A stretch of 64,000 bases of DNA from Prunus persica (GCF_000346465.2 NC_034015.1:14863507-14927506); one strand, 5' to 3'; shown: positions 1-12,471, numbered from the stretch's first letter. Numbers and translations are program-made. Notes: generated by a model from the letters alone, not told the origin.

Positions 1-1114
1 TAAGGCACACTGTGTGTGATATTTACTATGCATATCTAGTTTTTATTTTATTTTTACTTATTTTTTGTATCATTTTGTATCATTTTTTTCCAATTTACTG
101 TAACCCCTAAAACCAAAATAGTCCAGATGCCATATATCGTGCCCAATCAAATTTCGTAAACCAATTTCTTCTTCAAAACGCTAATTTGATTCTGTATTTT
201 TTGGTCGATCCTTGTAACAATTTGATTGATACAACACATTTGGTCTAGATGGCCTATCTGTTTAGTCATGAAATTAGCAATGACTGAAGGGACGTTAAAC
301 TGCATTAACCTTTAATTAAACACCAGTCATCCGAGGAATAAACATTTACTTTAGGCAAAGTGTTTATGAAATTAGGTTATTAAGTTTTCTTGCATCCGAG
401 TTTGAATCTCGTTCTCGGTAAACTATAGTGGTTTAGAATCCCTCATCACGGGGGAAGGCCTGATGATAATAATATTATTAGTTGATAAGGTGAAGCAGAC
501 TAGTTTCGAGTCATTTAATATGTAGCTAAAAGGCATTCAAGCATATAGAATAATTTCCTTTCTTCCTTCGCTAATCGTACGTCCTGTTACATTTTGACAG
601 AAATATAATTTAGAAGGCAGCTTTCATTTACTTTCCTAGACAGAAATGTTGGAACCTTTAATGGCTGGATTGACCAGTAAGCTTAGGGATCCACCCACCA
701 TTTAAAGACCCCAAGGAGCTCGATCCTTCCTGTACCATTTTCCTTCAAAGATGCTGACCAAAACCCTACACATATCTTTCTTTGTCTTGCATAATAAAAC
801 AATAACCCTAATCCTTCTCTCTCAGAATCAAACATTTGATTCTGTGGACCATCTCAGAAAATACAACCCTAACACAAACCAACCATGCATCTTAATCTTC
901 TACATAAATATATACACATGTAACTTGAAGTCTAGATGGCCCCGGAAAATGGTACAGACGACCCAAAATCTTAGCAGGCAGCCACAAAATTTGAAACTTC
1001 AAAGACATGCATACGGGGCTGAAAGGCACACTTCAATAAAAACAACATGAATTTTAGGCTGCAATTTAACTTAAACCACATTCTTCTGATTAATACATGT
1101 TTGATTTTGTGCTG

Positions 1115-1115
<1 letters not shown>

Positions 1116-1159
<44 letters not shown>
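1116..1159. repeat. (CT)n microsatellite
   Basis: Uninterrupted CT dinucleotide run of about 22 units. The open frames across it are Leu-Ser or Arg-Glu repeats produced by the microsatellite and are not genes. Confidence 0.97.
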
Positions 1160-1162
<3 letters not shown>

Positions 1163-2071
1163 GTAGGTTTGCACTATTTTGTCGGCCAGAGATTAAGGTG
1201 GGGCCCAGTTGACCGACAAATCAAGAAGCTCATGAAACTTGGACGTACGTATATGATCTGTATTCTGTACACACACGTACCTTTGCTTCGGGTAAATTGT
1301 ACATATGCTTCTTCCTTTCCAGAAATATAGGTCACGGGTCACGTCAATATCTAGATTAAAAAAGAATTTTAGTTAATTAATTGGTCAATATCCATCGAGA
1401 CTAGATCGTGATTTATCATGCCATCTCAAAATTTGGGCTCTACTTGCTTTCCATATACATGGTGTTTCACACGCAAAAACAAACAAGAAATCCTCCATTT
1501 TAGGTTGTCGACGTTATATATCCGAATCATTTGTCAAGTCTGCTTTTTGTTTGAACATTCAATTATGTACATGATGAGTTTCCTTTTTGGCAATTCTTCA
1601 CGCGAAGCATCGCTCAAACGAAATTATATGTCGACGTTTGACAAAGTTTTAGCAGTCATTTTTTTTAGTGCGGGATTGGAATAGAAATGCAAGTGACATA
1701 ACATGCAACTGTATCTAACTTCTATACAATTGATTGTGTTGTGTGGTAGGCACCCTCAGGGTGCTTTTGCTTGAATATCAATCAAAGGTATGCATGTCCA
1801 GACCAAAAAAAACAGGAAAAGGAAAAAAAGTCGAAACAATGCTAAAAAAAACTGAAACTTAAAGATCAAGTAAGTCAGAGATTGCAGTACTCGAACAAAT
1901 AGTAACTTCGAAACTAAGAGCTTCTGAGTATGGGGTTTGTTAAGCATGGCCCACGCTTCAATTTTCACTCAAACAACAATACAATAATTGCAACAACAAA
2001 TAAGAAAAAAGAAAAAAATAAGTAGTCGGTCATATCTTTTGCTGTTATATACAACCCAAAAAGAAAATAAA

Positions 2072-2236
2072 TAGCGCTGTTATTATTTGACTTTGTTGTT
2101 ATAATTAAGTTGCTCTTGAATAATTGTAATAGTTAAAAATTTATGTCAAATTTGTAGTGACACAGATCCGTTCATATGTATATATAGCGGCGTTATTATT
2201 TGACTTTGTTGTTATAATTAAGTTGCTATCGAATAA
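2072..2236. repeat. Short direct duplication (two ~51-bp copies)
   Basis: The block beginning TAGCGCTGTTATTATTTGAC at 2072 recurs at about 2184 as TAGCGGCGTTATTATTTGAC. Both run on through GTTATAATTAAGTTGCT. Two copies are separated by about 60 bp, with few mismatches. No function is evident. Confidence 0.85.
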
Positions 2237-2935
2237 AAGCTTGTCGGTCTAATAATAATAGACCAAATATTAATTATAGGGTCATAGTGCAAAAAGGATA
2301 TTGCAAAATAATCCAGAACCACCATAGATTGTGTGTGGAACTGATGAAATCGAAACGTTAAAAGCAGAGATAATACAAATGGGACACATTAATAATTAAT
2401 AATAATCATGTCATTAGATGCTAAATACATCATGCATATAGGACAAGGAACCTTTGCATAAAGCTGTGAATTGATTGAGGACGGTATATATGAACAAAAC
2501 AATCCCAAATTGTGAGACGGCCATGCATATATGCTTTGCCCCACCGACACTTTGGTGAGCTTTGGAAGGGCTACAAGCCTATGCTATGAGAGCTTAGCTC
2601 CCAAATAAAATAAGTTCACTAAGGACAAGATGCATGCAAATTAGGTCTACCTATAAAATAAGTATATAAAAATTGTATCCAATTTTTTCTTTTCAATTCT
2701 TTTATAATCATACTTGTCTTGTTATCAAGAAGGAATAAGTGTTTTACCACAAAAATTATGAGCCCTACACACACTTCTAGCACATAAACGCAATGTGTTC
2801 CTCTTGTATCTGCATATGTGGTCCATGTACGTGTTCCTTTATCTTTCGGCTTTCAGAGAAAAATAAGGTAGTATTATAGACATAAACTTTAAAATCCTAA
2901 TCGATGTGATAGTGTTTCATTTATTTTTGTATGGA

Positions 2936-3301
2936 CTTAGTGTCGGTTTGCTTATTTGGGATGATAAGTGATTTTTTAAAATTTTTGAGAAGCCTAGTCT
3001 ATTTGGTAAACTATGAGAAAATCATTTATTGTTAAAAATTATTGTGAGAGAAAACTATGAGGAAAAGCAGCTAATTAGGTGCTTTCATTTTTTTATTATG
3101 TAGGAATCAGTTTCGAAGAGGCACTAGGTTTAATGATTATGCGGGAATCATTTTCTGATTATGCAGAAATCAGTACCAACAACACTTTTAACAAAAATTT
3201 TACCAAAAGCCAAATTGCTTTCTCTCACAGCTGATTTCTCTCACAGCAAATTTGACACCGATTGTTTCCATAATACAGCAGTGTCAAACTGGCCCTTACT
3301 T
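2936..3301. mobile_element. Probable non-autonomous TIR element (hAT-like MITE)
   Basis: The left edge reads AGTGTCGGTTTGCTTATT. The right edge, reverse-complemented, reads AAGGGCCAGTTTGACACT. The shared GTTTG core, the interior sub-repeats (two GATTATGC(G/A)G(G/A)AATCA copies near 3135-3170) and the absence of coding capacity suggest a decayed MITE. Target duplications could not be defined, so class and edges are uncertain. Confidence 0.35.
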
Positions 3302-5590
3302 TGAATCTTATTTATTCACAATAAGTAAGAAATTTTCATATTAATCAAAATTTTAGGTTATAAGTGGTTGTCTTAAGCCCGACTGTTTTATCAATTTCTT
3401 TTCCTCCTAATTTAGCAGGTTGACATATGATGATGTGGTTAGGAAGAAAATATAATATGAGAAGCAATGACCAGTTAATTTTGGTCCATTTAGACTAAAT
3501 CAGCCTCACAGATAAAGCCCAAAAGCTGAGAGAAAAGCATCTAAGCCCAATTTTTATCTCCAACAATTTGTATAAGATGCAATACTTGTTTAGAGACATT
3601 TGTGCTACATGTGTGCTTCAATTAAACTCCTTTGTATTCATCACACATTTTTGTCAAGAATATTCTCTTTTTAACTTTTTATATGATCACCTACTACCTC
3701 TTAGTCTAGTAGTAATTTTCTTCACAATGTTAAAATAAATCATAAATTCGAACCCCGTATTTTTTAATATTATTTGATATTGAAAAGAAAATGACTTTTT
3801 TTTTTCCAACTTTAAAAATAATTTTTACTCAACTTCACCCAGTCATATCATCAACTTTTTGGGGCGGGGGGGGGATTATTATATAGTAATAATTTACGAT
3901 AGGCAAAAAAAAAACAAGAATAATTCATGATAGGTATTTTCCGTTCCTAAAAGCAAAAGAAAAAGACATTTTATCCGACCTAAAAAACCAAACATTAGCC
4001 GCGGCATCCATAAAACGTTGCAAATCCAAGCCTTGGTGAATTCCACGACCACGATTGAATGGCTCTGCTCTGATGCGTTTCTCTTTCATCCACGTGTCCA
4101 AGATTAAATATGGGTTGGGGTCTCGAAATGGATGCTCCAGATTCACGTCCCAAGTCCAAGTCCAAGTCCAAGTTTTCAAGCCGCACCAACTTCGTTACCA
4201 GAAGAAAGAGAAAAAATAATTTGATATTCTCCAAGTCCAAGTCTCCACCTTGGAATTATCATAAGAATTCATATCATATATTTTTGTGTTGTCTTACCAA
4301 CCAGACTCTTGAATCTTCGAAGGCCTCTCGTTTTCTTCGTTGTTACTCATAACCCCAACACAAAACGCTTCCCTTCACACTGCGCCAACTACAGTCACAG
4401 ACTTCATAGTCCCAGAAGCCCAGGTATGGCCTTCCCTCCTCCTACCTCCTAATCTTGTTCTGTTTCTTTTTGGTGGGTTTATTTATTTATTTGTATATTA
4501 TCTTATTTGAAGCTTTGATTGTTTTAAAGTACTTATCTTGAAATCTGGAAAAATGCATTTTTAATCATGTTAAGAGTCTTTGGTTGAAGTTGGTTTTCTG
4601 GTTTATGCCTTATTAGGATTGGGGTAGTATGTGATTAAGCAAACTGATGAATGTGATTGTGAATTTGAATGACTGTGAGGTGATTAGATTGCTTGAAGTG
4701 TTGCAATTTATTTTCGGAATCTTGAATACTAGACATGGGGTTACTGTGGGCTACAATACGTTAGATTGGTTTAAAAAATGGACTCTTTTAGACATAAAGA
4801 AAATGTTTGGTAATTGTAAAGGAATGGGGATTCTTGGAATGAGTTAAAAATTGTGAAACATGCACTGTTGAATGTTGTGCGTGATGATAACAAATTAGAT
4901 AATGTAATAGCTGCTGAGTCCAAGATGCAAGAAGAGAGACATATTAAGCTAGCTACCGTCTCGGTCCATCCATCTCTGCCATGACCAGCTAATGTCTGAA
5001 TTTGCGGTGGTTAAAAGTTAAAACCTGTTGCAAAATCCCAATTATTGGTGTGATTTAAAATTTTGGATTCTTGGGGAAGGGTTAATTTTCTTTATCCATC
5101 CTCTGATGAAGCATAATTTTGAGTTGTGTATGTAAACAGTAATGTTATAATTCTAAAGGCTGTTGCCTCCACTATTAGGGAGTAATTACTCCCAAAAAAC
5201 AAAGGCAAAGAAGCTTCAGTTGAGAGTGAAGGTCATATGGACAGGGGAGGGCCCAAGACATAACCCTTGATGTCTCAGAACAGAATCACACAGAAAAGGA
5301 GAAGGGGCCTAGCTGGACAAATCATATAGCGGATATAAGGGTTTCATGAGTACTGTTTGTGCATTCATAGTTTCAATACAACATGTAGAACAGTAGAAGC
5401 TATGAATTCTGTATGTTGTGGTGAATATGATAAGATTGAAAAATGTGCTAAAAGTTCATCTGATTGCATGGGTTGCTTCCTTTCTTTCTTTTTTCCTTCT
5501 TTCTTTTTACTCTTATGAAGCTGATGCTGTTTCTCGCTGGAGATTACTTCTCCATCTTTACTTTCTTTTTTGGAGCAGTGTTTTAGAAGG

Positions 5591-5626
5591 CTATGGTTGT
5601 TCAGTCTAGGGAGAATGGAAACTAAT
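5591..5626 (+). promoter_or_regulatory. Upstream ORF overlapping the Gag1-like start codon
   Basis: An ATG at 5593 opens a 10-codon frame (MVVQSRENGN) that ends at TAA 5623-5625. This is 8-10 bases past the main ATG at 5615, in another frame. The 5' leader appears to be spliced (donor near 4421, acceptor near 5578, AGCAG|TGTTTT), so the uORF would be in the mature leader. An overlapping uORF of this kind would normally reduce translation of the main frame; that effect is inferred. Confidence 0.4.
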
Positions 5627-7574
5627 GGTAGCAATTCTAATTTCCAAGAAAAGCAACCTTCAGATGCTTCAAATATTGTTGGTAGGGAGAAGCGTACTGA
5701 GAAAGAAGTCTTTATTAATCATGGTATGCCTCTTTCCCCAGAATCAACCCCAGCCAGAAAAATAAAAGGAGCTGTTTTTTTTTTTTTTTTAAAAAAAAAA
5801 AAATTATGAAAACCAAATTTATTTTCCTGGCCAATAATGAGTCTAGTGTCGGTACAGGTTGGTATAAGTGTGGCCAAACCTTATAACAGAACTCTTTCTT
5901 TTTTTCCAAGTCTTTCTCTGAATTGTGGTGTGAATAAGAGTGGATGTTCCAATTGGTGTTATTAATGTGGTGCATGATATATGACATTTTAGAAGCATGA
6001 AAGGTAATATCTTTCCTCCACACTTGAAAGAAGTCATTATGTCAATTAGTTGAAGAATTTTATTCAGTAAATTATTAATATCATCGAGATTCAGACACTG
6101 ACTGCTGCTTGAAAGTTATCTAATCTACTTTTGGGTACTCTATGACTTGTTTTTCTTTCTTTCTCCCCTTGGATGATTAGAATCTTGTGAAGTAGTATCT
6201 TATTCTATCAATAACATGGATGACCTTATGGTGCAGCTGAGATAGCTTGGCATGAGAGGAGAAGAGAATGGGTTGGTGATGAGTCTCAGAAATTGAGAAG
6301 AGCGCCAAGAGAACCAATTATGAGGTACATTTTTGTACACTTACTGTCACACTGATGGTCTAGATACTGATAGGCTGCATCATTTCTTCTGGTCACTTGT
6401 TCACTAGCTCTACCAAAAAGTACTCCTTGTTTATTTGGATCCAGGTGAGTAATAAGTTATTAGCCAATAATCTAGGGGAAAAGTGAAGCAGTGATCTACA
6501 TTTGTGTCTCTGTGTGTTGACCTGGGAATCCTCTAAACAAGGGTGGAACCAGGATTTTTGGAGGGGTGGGCTACCATTGACATAAAAAATATTAGCCAAG
6601 TTTTTGTGGAGCCAAAAACTAGTACAATATATATTTACACAACTAAGTTTGTGGTCTGAAGTAACCAAGAAAATAAGTCTGTAGTTTTAAAGCTGCATTT
6701 TGGGCTTTTTTTCCTTATAAATGGGTGAACTATGTTTTATATGGGCTAAATAGGGCTAGGCTTAAATGTGAAAAAAATATGAATTTATTGAGGTAAAAAA
6801 GTTTTGTGCCAAACTTTGCACTGGGCTGCCCAGGGGTGCCCACACGTGGTACTGCCTTTGATTTTAAATAAGAGAAGGCCAGTGGTAGGGGACTTCCCTA
6901 TCACTAATGTTTTGAAGCGTTGACTACCATGGTCTCATTTGAAGCCTATTTTTGTCTTGCCGTTAACTTTTTTATTTTTTATTTTCGTTAGCTGTTCTAC
7001 AATTGAATTCCAAATCTGGCATGGGAGTTGCAGCATGCATTTTTTTTTGACATGATTTTATGTAAAGGATGGATCTTGAGGAGATTAAATTAGCATCTCT
7101 ACTTGACAATATTTGTGCTCATGAAGAAGCAAGAATGATATTATAAAAAAAATAAAAATAAAAAAGCTGAAGACAGTTCACTTGTATTCTAATATCTGAA
7201 ATAAATGAATTTGCAATGTAAGTGAAAGAATCATATGCTCCTAGAGTTGCAGTTGGTGGGTGCTATCAATTTATTGGCTATGTGTCCTTCTGTGATATCC
7301 TCTTGTAGTGGGTGTGCAAATTTTTAGTTCCCTGTTCCAGAGGAAAGTAATGAAGGGATCTTCTTTTTCAGCTGGACCACAACGTATGAGGATCTTCTTT
7401 TATCTACTGAACCGTTTCAGGAGTCCATACCTTTAGCTGTAAGTTTCTCTGATTAGTTTCCTTCTCTTTCCTTTTTTAGATGGTGTTGATGTGAACAATT
7501 TAAATTGGTGGGTTATGCAGGAGATGGTGGATTTTTTAGTTGACATCTGGCATGAAGAAGGCCTTTATGACTAA
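5615..7574 (+). CDS. Gag1-like clamp domain (DUF4050) small protein
   Basis: Four coding exons, 5615-5723, 6237-6324, 7372-7438 and 7521-7574, sum to 318 nt and encode 105 aa. All junctions are GT-AG and preserve frame. The C-terminal half carries the plant Gag1-like clamp signature: WHERRREWVG, then EPIMSWTTTYEDLL, then PLAEMVDFLVDIWHEEGLYD at the extreme C terminus. The first ~35 residues are Ser/Asn/Glu-rich and look disordered. No signal peptide or membrane segment is visible. The family is short in plants, so the length looks complete. The biochemical role in plants is not established. The start was chosen as the ATG giving METNGSNS. An in-frame upstream ATG at 5570 lies before the inferred leader acceptor and is unlikely to be used. 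The third intron-side gap (6325-7371) carries a transposon remnant. Confidence 0.8.
6539..6858. mobile_element. Non-autonomous TE remnant inside an intron of the Gag1-like gene
   Basis: The left edge AAGGGTGGAACCAGGATTTT and the reverse-complemented right edge AAGGCAGTACCACGTGTGGG are imperfect inverted ends. The interior holds GGGCT-rich words of a type common in plant dispersed repeats and has no coding potential. Superfamily not determined. Confidence 0.4.
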
Positions 7575-8375
7575 GTGATGTATATCCTGTGCTCTTTCTG
7601 CGCAGTAAGAATTTTGCATAGTTTTGTTTGTGCTTTAAATTTGTCATTCAAAGTAGAGTTGGTTTTCTCGTTCCTGATCGTGTAAACCATAGTCTTTGCA
7701 GTGGAGATATAGATAGAGATCCATTAATCTTAGCATATTTCGTAATGACAGCGAAGAATTTGCGTAATCAACTAATCAAATTCTGTATTTCACTTTCGAT
7801 ATTAGATTGGATCAATTAACTTTTTGCCTTTTGACTACTCTTCTTACTGCAATAATATATGAAAGTTGTGGACTGGAAGTGTAGTGTGATTATAATTGAT
7901 GTCCTGTGCTACCACCGCCAGTTCTCGTCCCTTCCGTTAATACAAGGTTTCGGGTTTTGGGGTTCAATTCCTACTGCTGGTATAGGTCGTTGAATCCATC
8001 TCATTCCAAATGATATGGTACACATGCAGAACTTCTTCTTATGAAACCAGCTTCCAAGAAAATGTGTCCAAGAGTTCATATGGTATCAATATGACATTAC
8101 AAATTCCGTTTTCAAATATTTAGGCCCAGCCAGGAATGCATTAGTGGAAGTCCTTGAGATCTCGTTTATTATGATAAATGTGTACATTCAAGCGGATCAA
8201 ACTCCAGCTTATGCGAGTTTTTATAAAAAAATAATTAAAATTTACCTCCTCCTTACAAAAATGTCAGTTTTTACAAAAACCTTCAAAAATAATAAAAACT
8301 TACTTAAATAGACACAAATTCCCTTAAAAATTAATACCCAACATAAACTTAAAAAGTTGCAATATATTTTATCAC

Positions 8376-8638
8376 GATGCTTGATGCCATTTGGGAGTCT
8401 TGAAATGCAGTGGTTCTGACTTCTGAGGGGCTTTTCAAGACAACCACAAGTCTCAATGCCACAAATATATTTGTCTGTTAACTTTTTAGTTTTTATTTGC
8501 ACATCCAAAATGTCTTTCTACTCAATTCCATTCCAATAAAGAAAAATTATTACTTTACCTTTTAAACAATTAATCATAAGATCTTCATAAAACCAAACCA
8601 AATACAATTAGGAGGGCAATCAAATTTTCGTTTTCTAG
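8376..8638. repeat. Dispersed repeat copy 1 (paired with 14989-15252)
   Basis: Begins GATGCTTGATGCCATTTGGG and continues for about 263 bp, in the same orientation as the copy at 14989. Differences are mostly transitions. Examples are GCTCCGAC in copy 2 against GTTCTGAC here, and AACCGCAAG against AACCACAAG. This copy has lost most of the CG dinucleotides that copy 2 keeps. No conserved reading frame: changes at aligned codons are mainly non-synonymous. Confidence 0.9.
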
Positions 8639-8916
8639 CATTTTCCTTCCTCCTTTCTTTTTCCGTTGATCGCCATGGCACATAACCAGGGGTTGGCTGG
8701 GGTGTCTTTAACAAGAGAGACTTTCATGCAATAGAGATTTCACTTTTTGCAATTTGCGACCAATAGTGCAATGACCCGCATAATAATTTTTTCACGTGTT
8801 ATTACATTATTGACCGACTAAAGATAACACTATTTTAATATTCCCATTATAAATTACAATAAAGTTTTTTTGGTCTCTAACACCCCTCTCCCCCCCCAAA
8901 AGAGAGTTGAAAAATG

Positions 8917-8918
<2 letters not shown>

Positions 8919-8962
<44 letters not shown>
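8919..8962. repeat. (CT)n microsatellite
   Basis: About 22 uninterrupted CT units just after a poly-C tract. Confidence 0.97.
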
Positions 8963-8964
<2 letters not shown>

Positions 8965-9381
8965 GTTCAGCCAACCGACCGCAATTCTCAATTGCAACAG
9001 AAGCAAGAGAACCTTTTGAACTTTATTGGTAATATTTCAGCAAACAAAAACTCTGATACAGATAAAAATATCCTAATTGAAAGCCACGTGGGACTCACAT
9101 AAAATGCATCCTGCATTGGCCAGCCACCACGTAGTCTAGACACATCTTTTGTTACTATATCCCTCCCAGATGTAGGAAGACAATTGAACTAATGCTCTCA
9201 GCTAGAGAAGAAATCTTCTGGCAGTTAAGGATACTTCACAAATATTGGAAAGATAACCAAAAGAAAAATGGAACTACCTATCAGAAGTAAGGATTAAAGA
9301 TAGACAAGTCTACTGACGTTTCTGACACAACCAGAATTGAGGTTAAAACAGGCAAGACATCAGCAGAGCTTGGGTCATCCT

Positions 9382-9385
<4 letters not shown>

Positions 9386-9412
<27 letters not shown>
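9386..9412. repeat. (CA)n microsatellite
   Basis: About 13 CA units followed by an AT run. Confidence 0.95.
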
Positions 9413-9474
9413 ATATATATACTATCAAAGTGAGAGAACATTCTACATTCTGTATTCCCTTTTGAAATATGTTA

Positions 9475-11158
9475 CTAATTTAAAATTTCATTATTTGGTA
9501 ACCTTGAAACATCAGCTTCACTCAGTTCATTCCCTCTTCTTGTGACAAACTCAATTACAGCTTGAATGGCCCCTTCAACTGATTGCTTGATCTTATCACA
9601 TATAGCTGATGTGCAACCATGCAGAGTAGCTGCAAGGATTCCTCGAGAATAAGATGAAGTTGTTAGACTTTTGGTTTCAATTTTGAAAAAACATATTCAT
9701 CAAAAAAGCAATTACCTCGTTCTTTGTCAGTAATATGCACACAGAGGAAATAATTCTGTTGAAAACCTCAGATGGATCTATAGAAGCATCCTGGGAATAT
9801 GGAAGAACTAAAAGATTTCCGTAGTTTTACATTTGTCCACCCATGGTTTCACATGAAAGATATGATGAGAGAACAGAAGAAAAATCGGATCATCATCAGA
9901 TACTACTTTTTCGTCTCTTTCTGAAAAGATTTTGTCACAAGGGTAATTACCACCTTTTAACGCAATCAAGTTTATGAGAACATGACAGTACATCAATTCA
10001 AACATAAAACCTTCCAAATGTAAATCAAAGACGTAATTTTTTAGCTGCATGATGATGATATACCTCTTTTTGGAAAGAGAGGTGCCAGATAGCAAAGAAC
10101 CTGCAAGGCAATATATGAAGAATTACATACTATTCCAATATCATTTATTTATTTTTTGAAAAGAAATAGCATAAACAATAACATGAAATTCCTCCAAACC
10201 TTCTAATTTAAGACAAAAGCTTAAGAACAGCTCATTGCCAGGCCTAAAAACATGCTAAAAAGGAATATGATTATGATAGCTTACTGTCAAAATTAAGTAA
10301 CAATGTGAAGCCACAACGACAATCAACTACACCAAAGCAAAGCAATCTGAAATTTGGAGACAGGAATGACATAAGTGTTTTACTGAAAGACTTGCAGAAA
10401 AGAAAAACCAAAAAAGTGCCTCGGGGCTTACAACAATCAATTCATACGACATACCTCTGAAAGCACCTTTCGGACACCTAAATCTTGCTCACCTAGCAAG
10501 AATTGTACAGCTTCAACAAGATTATGCCGTTTACTGTGCCAAGCTTCAGATAGCCTCCAAATAAAATCATAAGGATGTCAGATCATGTAAGAGAATCAAA
10601 ATATAGGCCACTGACAAAGCAACAGAAGGTAAAGAAACCTTGGCAATAGATGTTCTAGAACACATGTAGCGGACCAAACGTCAAAGGTTCTTCCTTCAAT
10701 ATGCATTTCTGGTATCAGACATGCACAAAACAAAAGACACCACTAAAATTTTAGTTATACTTTGAAAACTAATACAGAAAAAGAACACCAACTTCATTTG
10801 TACGTTAGATAAATCCTTAGCAATGAGAATAAACACTTGGGGAAGAAAATGATACTCACATTAATAAGGAACACAAATAAATCCCCAGGGAATACCCAAC
10901 CAACTGTCAGGAAGCAACGTTGAACTTCATTATATGTCTACCCACAAGAAAAAGAAGAACTCAAACATTGAAAAGAAGTAACATAATTATTGACTACTGA
11001 AACTGTTAGCCATCGACATCAGCACAAAACCACAGAAACCTGTGTGGTCAAAGACCATGAAGCAAAAGGCAGGACCACTTTCTGACAGTACCGAAGCATG
11101 TAAGAGATTGTGAAGACTGCATGTTGCCAAAAAGGCAATATCTTGATCTCTTTTATAC
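9475..11158 (-). pseudogene. 5'-truncated fragment resembling meiotic ARM-repeat protein PRD1
   Basis: On the minus strand, several exon-like pieces with splice-like borders can be read in order. They are [16 protein letters not shown]...SWSLTTQ (about 11158-11040), [14 protein letters not shown] (about 10940-10862), EGRTFDVWSATCVLEHLLPR (about 10710-10640), LSEAWHSKRHNLVEAVQFLL (10558-10456), LIVVVASHCYL (about 10318-10270), [13 protein letters not shown] (about 9790-9715) and ILAATLHGC...[15 protein letters not shown], ending at a TAG at 9475. The SEAWHSKR and ASHCYL blocks resemble my memory of the C-terminal half of plant PRD1, a protein needed for meiotic double-strand break formation. 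PRD1 is roughly 1300 aa; no 5' exons are seen upstream, where a K+ channel relic sits instead. The junction before ILAATL does not keep phase with a canonical acceptor. I read it as a partial, probably non-functional copy. Confidence 0.42.
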
Positions 11159-11374
11159 CTGATTGACAGGAAAAAGAAAAAAAGGTAAGATCCTTATTGA
11201 TGTGTATGGATGTGAAATTAGTGAGGATGTGTGTATCCATGTTTGGCCTTGAAAATCTATAAGCACACTACCAGAAAGAAACTATTTTAACAAAGACTTG
11301 TACATAAAACATATATGTATACTGCAGAATCATAAACATATACAGCCAGGACGAAGAACAAATTTTATATTGTC

Positions 11375-11915
11375 GAGTTCGTAATATTTTTCAGTATTGT
11401 GGCACTATTACTGCATTTTGATCGTTTTTACAAGCTGAAGATATCTGACCACAGTACGACTTCAAACATAACCAAGGAGAATAGAGGCCTTATAGACAGG
11501 GCCTATTTTGCGGTTATCACGCTAACCTCCGTTGGTTTTGGGGACTTAGTTCCTAAAAATAAAGTACTTGTTGTTGTCCTGAAACTGATCTGCTTTTACT
11601 ATGGAGCACCTGTTACTGGACGTTTTTTAGATCTTGTCGGACATTATCTTCTAGATTATTTTTTTTCACACAGAGGCAACCAAATGGTGTGTTAAGTTTT
11701 TTGGTGCGTTACTGTCAGTTCCTATTCTCATAGGAATTGGAGGATTGGGCATTCATGTTCTTGATAGAGAGAAGGCCAATTGGTGATTACGGTGATGATC
11801 ATTTTTACACGTTTTGAGGAAGGTTGTTCGCCGTAGTCTGGCTATTTTTGGGCATTACCATTGCCTTTAAATCAATTTCCTTGTTTTTTTTCAGAATTCA
11901 ACGTTTGCAGGTAAT
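11375..11915 (+). pseudogene. Degenerate two-pore (TPK/KCO-type) potassium channel
   Basis: The frame from about 11399 reads through a P-loop, AYFAVITLTSVGFGD, with a K+ channel filter of the TxGxGD type. A following helix reads LDLVGHYLLDY, matching the DILLSGVVNYVLDLQ region of plant TPKs. After a stop at 11693-11695 a shifted frame continues with SVPILIGIGGLGIHVLD (about 11710-11765). A third frame then carries DYGDDHFYTF, an in-frame TGA, and GRLFAVVWLFLGITIAF. These correspond to the second pore (normally GYGD, then F.T..GRLFA). The N terminus, the second pore helix and the C-terminal EF hands are missing. This is a broken tandem-pore vacuolar-type channel gene. Confidence 0.75.
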
Positions 11916-12120
11916 AGTTTTTGTGTAAATTCTTTGTTTTGTTTCAATTTTGGTTAGTTATGTTTATATCTTAGTGTGTGTGCAGGTTCAATTACTTCCC
12001 TGTGATGTAAAACGAATTTTATCAGTGGTCTTATCAATGCTGGATAAATTGGGTTAGGCTGCCCCTACTGCCCGCACAACAGCTGCTCACCCTCAAAACT
12101 ACAACAGGCTTGGAAGCTCA

Positions 12121-12471
12121 ACCGATACAGAACGGGTCCAACAGCTCAGGTCAGTTCTAGAAAGTCTTTGTTTTGTTTCAACAACTCAGGGGAAACAATG
12201 TCGTCCATTTTCCACTGACAAAAAAAAAATATATTCAATGTCAATAATAACAATCACATAATTTCTAAAAATATATTCAAATTGCCACCAAGAACAGGGA
12301 GAACCGATACAGAACGGGTCCAACAGCTCAGGGTCTCTTCCAGAAATTCTTTGTTTTGTTTCAACAGCTCAGGGGAAACAATGTTGTCCATTTACCACTG
12401 ACACAAAAAAAATTTAATTTTCAATGTCAATAATCACATAATTTCTAAAAAAAATATTCAAATTACCATCA
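12121..12471. repeat. Tandem duplication, two ~170-bp units
   Basis: ACCGATACAGAACGGGTCCA begins both units (12121 and 12303). Each continues through GGGGAAACAATG, an A-run, and ATAATTTCTAAAA with few mismatches. The units are separated by 12 bp. Confidence 0.9.

Larger units (their letters stand above)
1..4350. other. Intergenic region with no recognisable gene
   Basis: About 4.3 kb of AT-rich sequence. I see only short chance reading frames. It holds a CT microsatellite (1116-1159), a 51-bp imperfect duplication (about 2072-2122 and 2184-2236) and a probable small TIR element (2936-3301). A run of repeated CAAGTC-type hexamers lies at 4150-4180. No tRNA, rRNA or conserved domain was recognised. 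Confidence 0.6.
7575..9474. other. Intergenic region, no gene recognised
   Basis: About 1.9 kb between the Gag1-like stop codon and the PRD1-like fragment. The first few hundred bases are probably 3'UTR. It contains the first copy of the duplicated 263-bp block (8376-8638), a CT microsatellite (8919-8962) and a CA microsatellite (9386-9412). Nothing else is supported. Confidence 0.6.

Noticed and set aside
971..1330. Open frames over the CT microsatellite on both strands
   Set aside because: They are Leu-Ser or Arg-Glu runs produced by the dinucleotide repeat, with no other coding signal.
7930..7980. GGTTCAATTCC-like word resembling a tRNA T-arm
   Set aside because: No acceptor, D-arm or anticodon stem can be folded around it.
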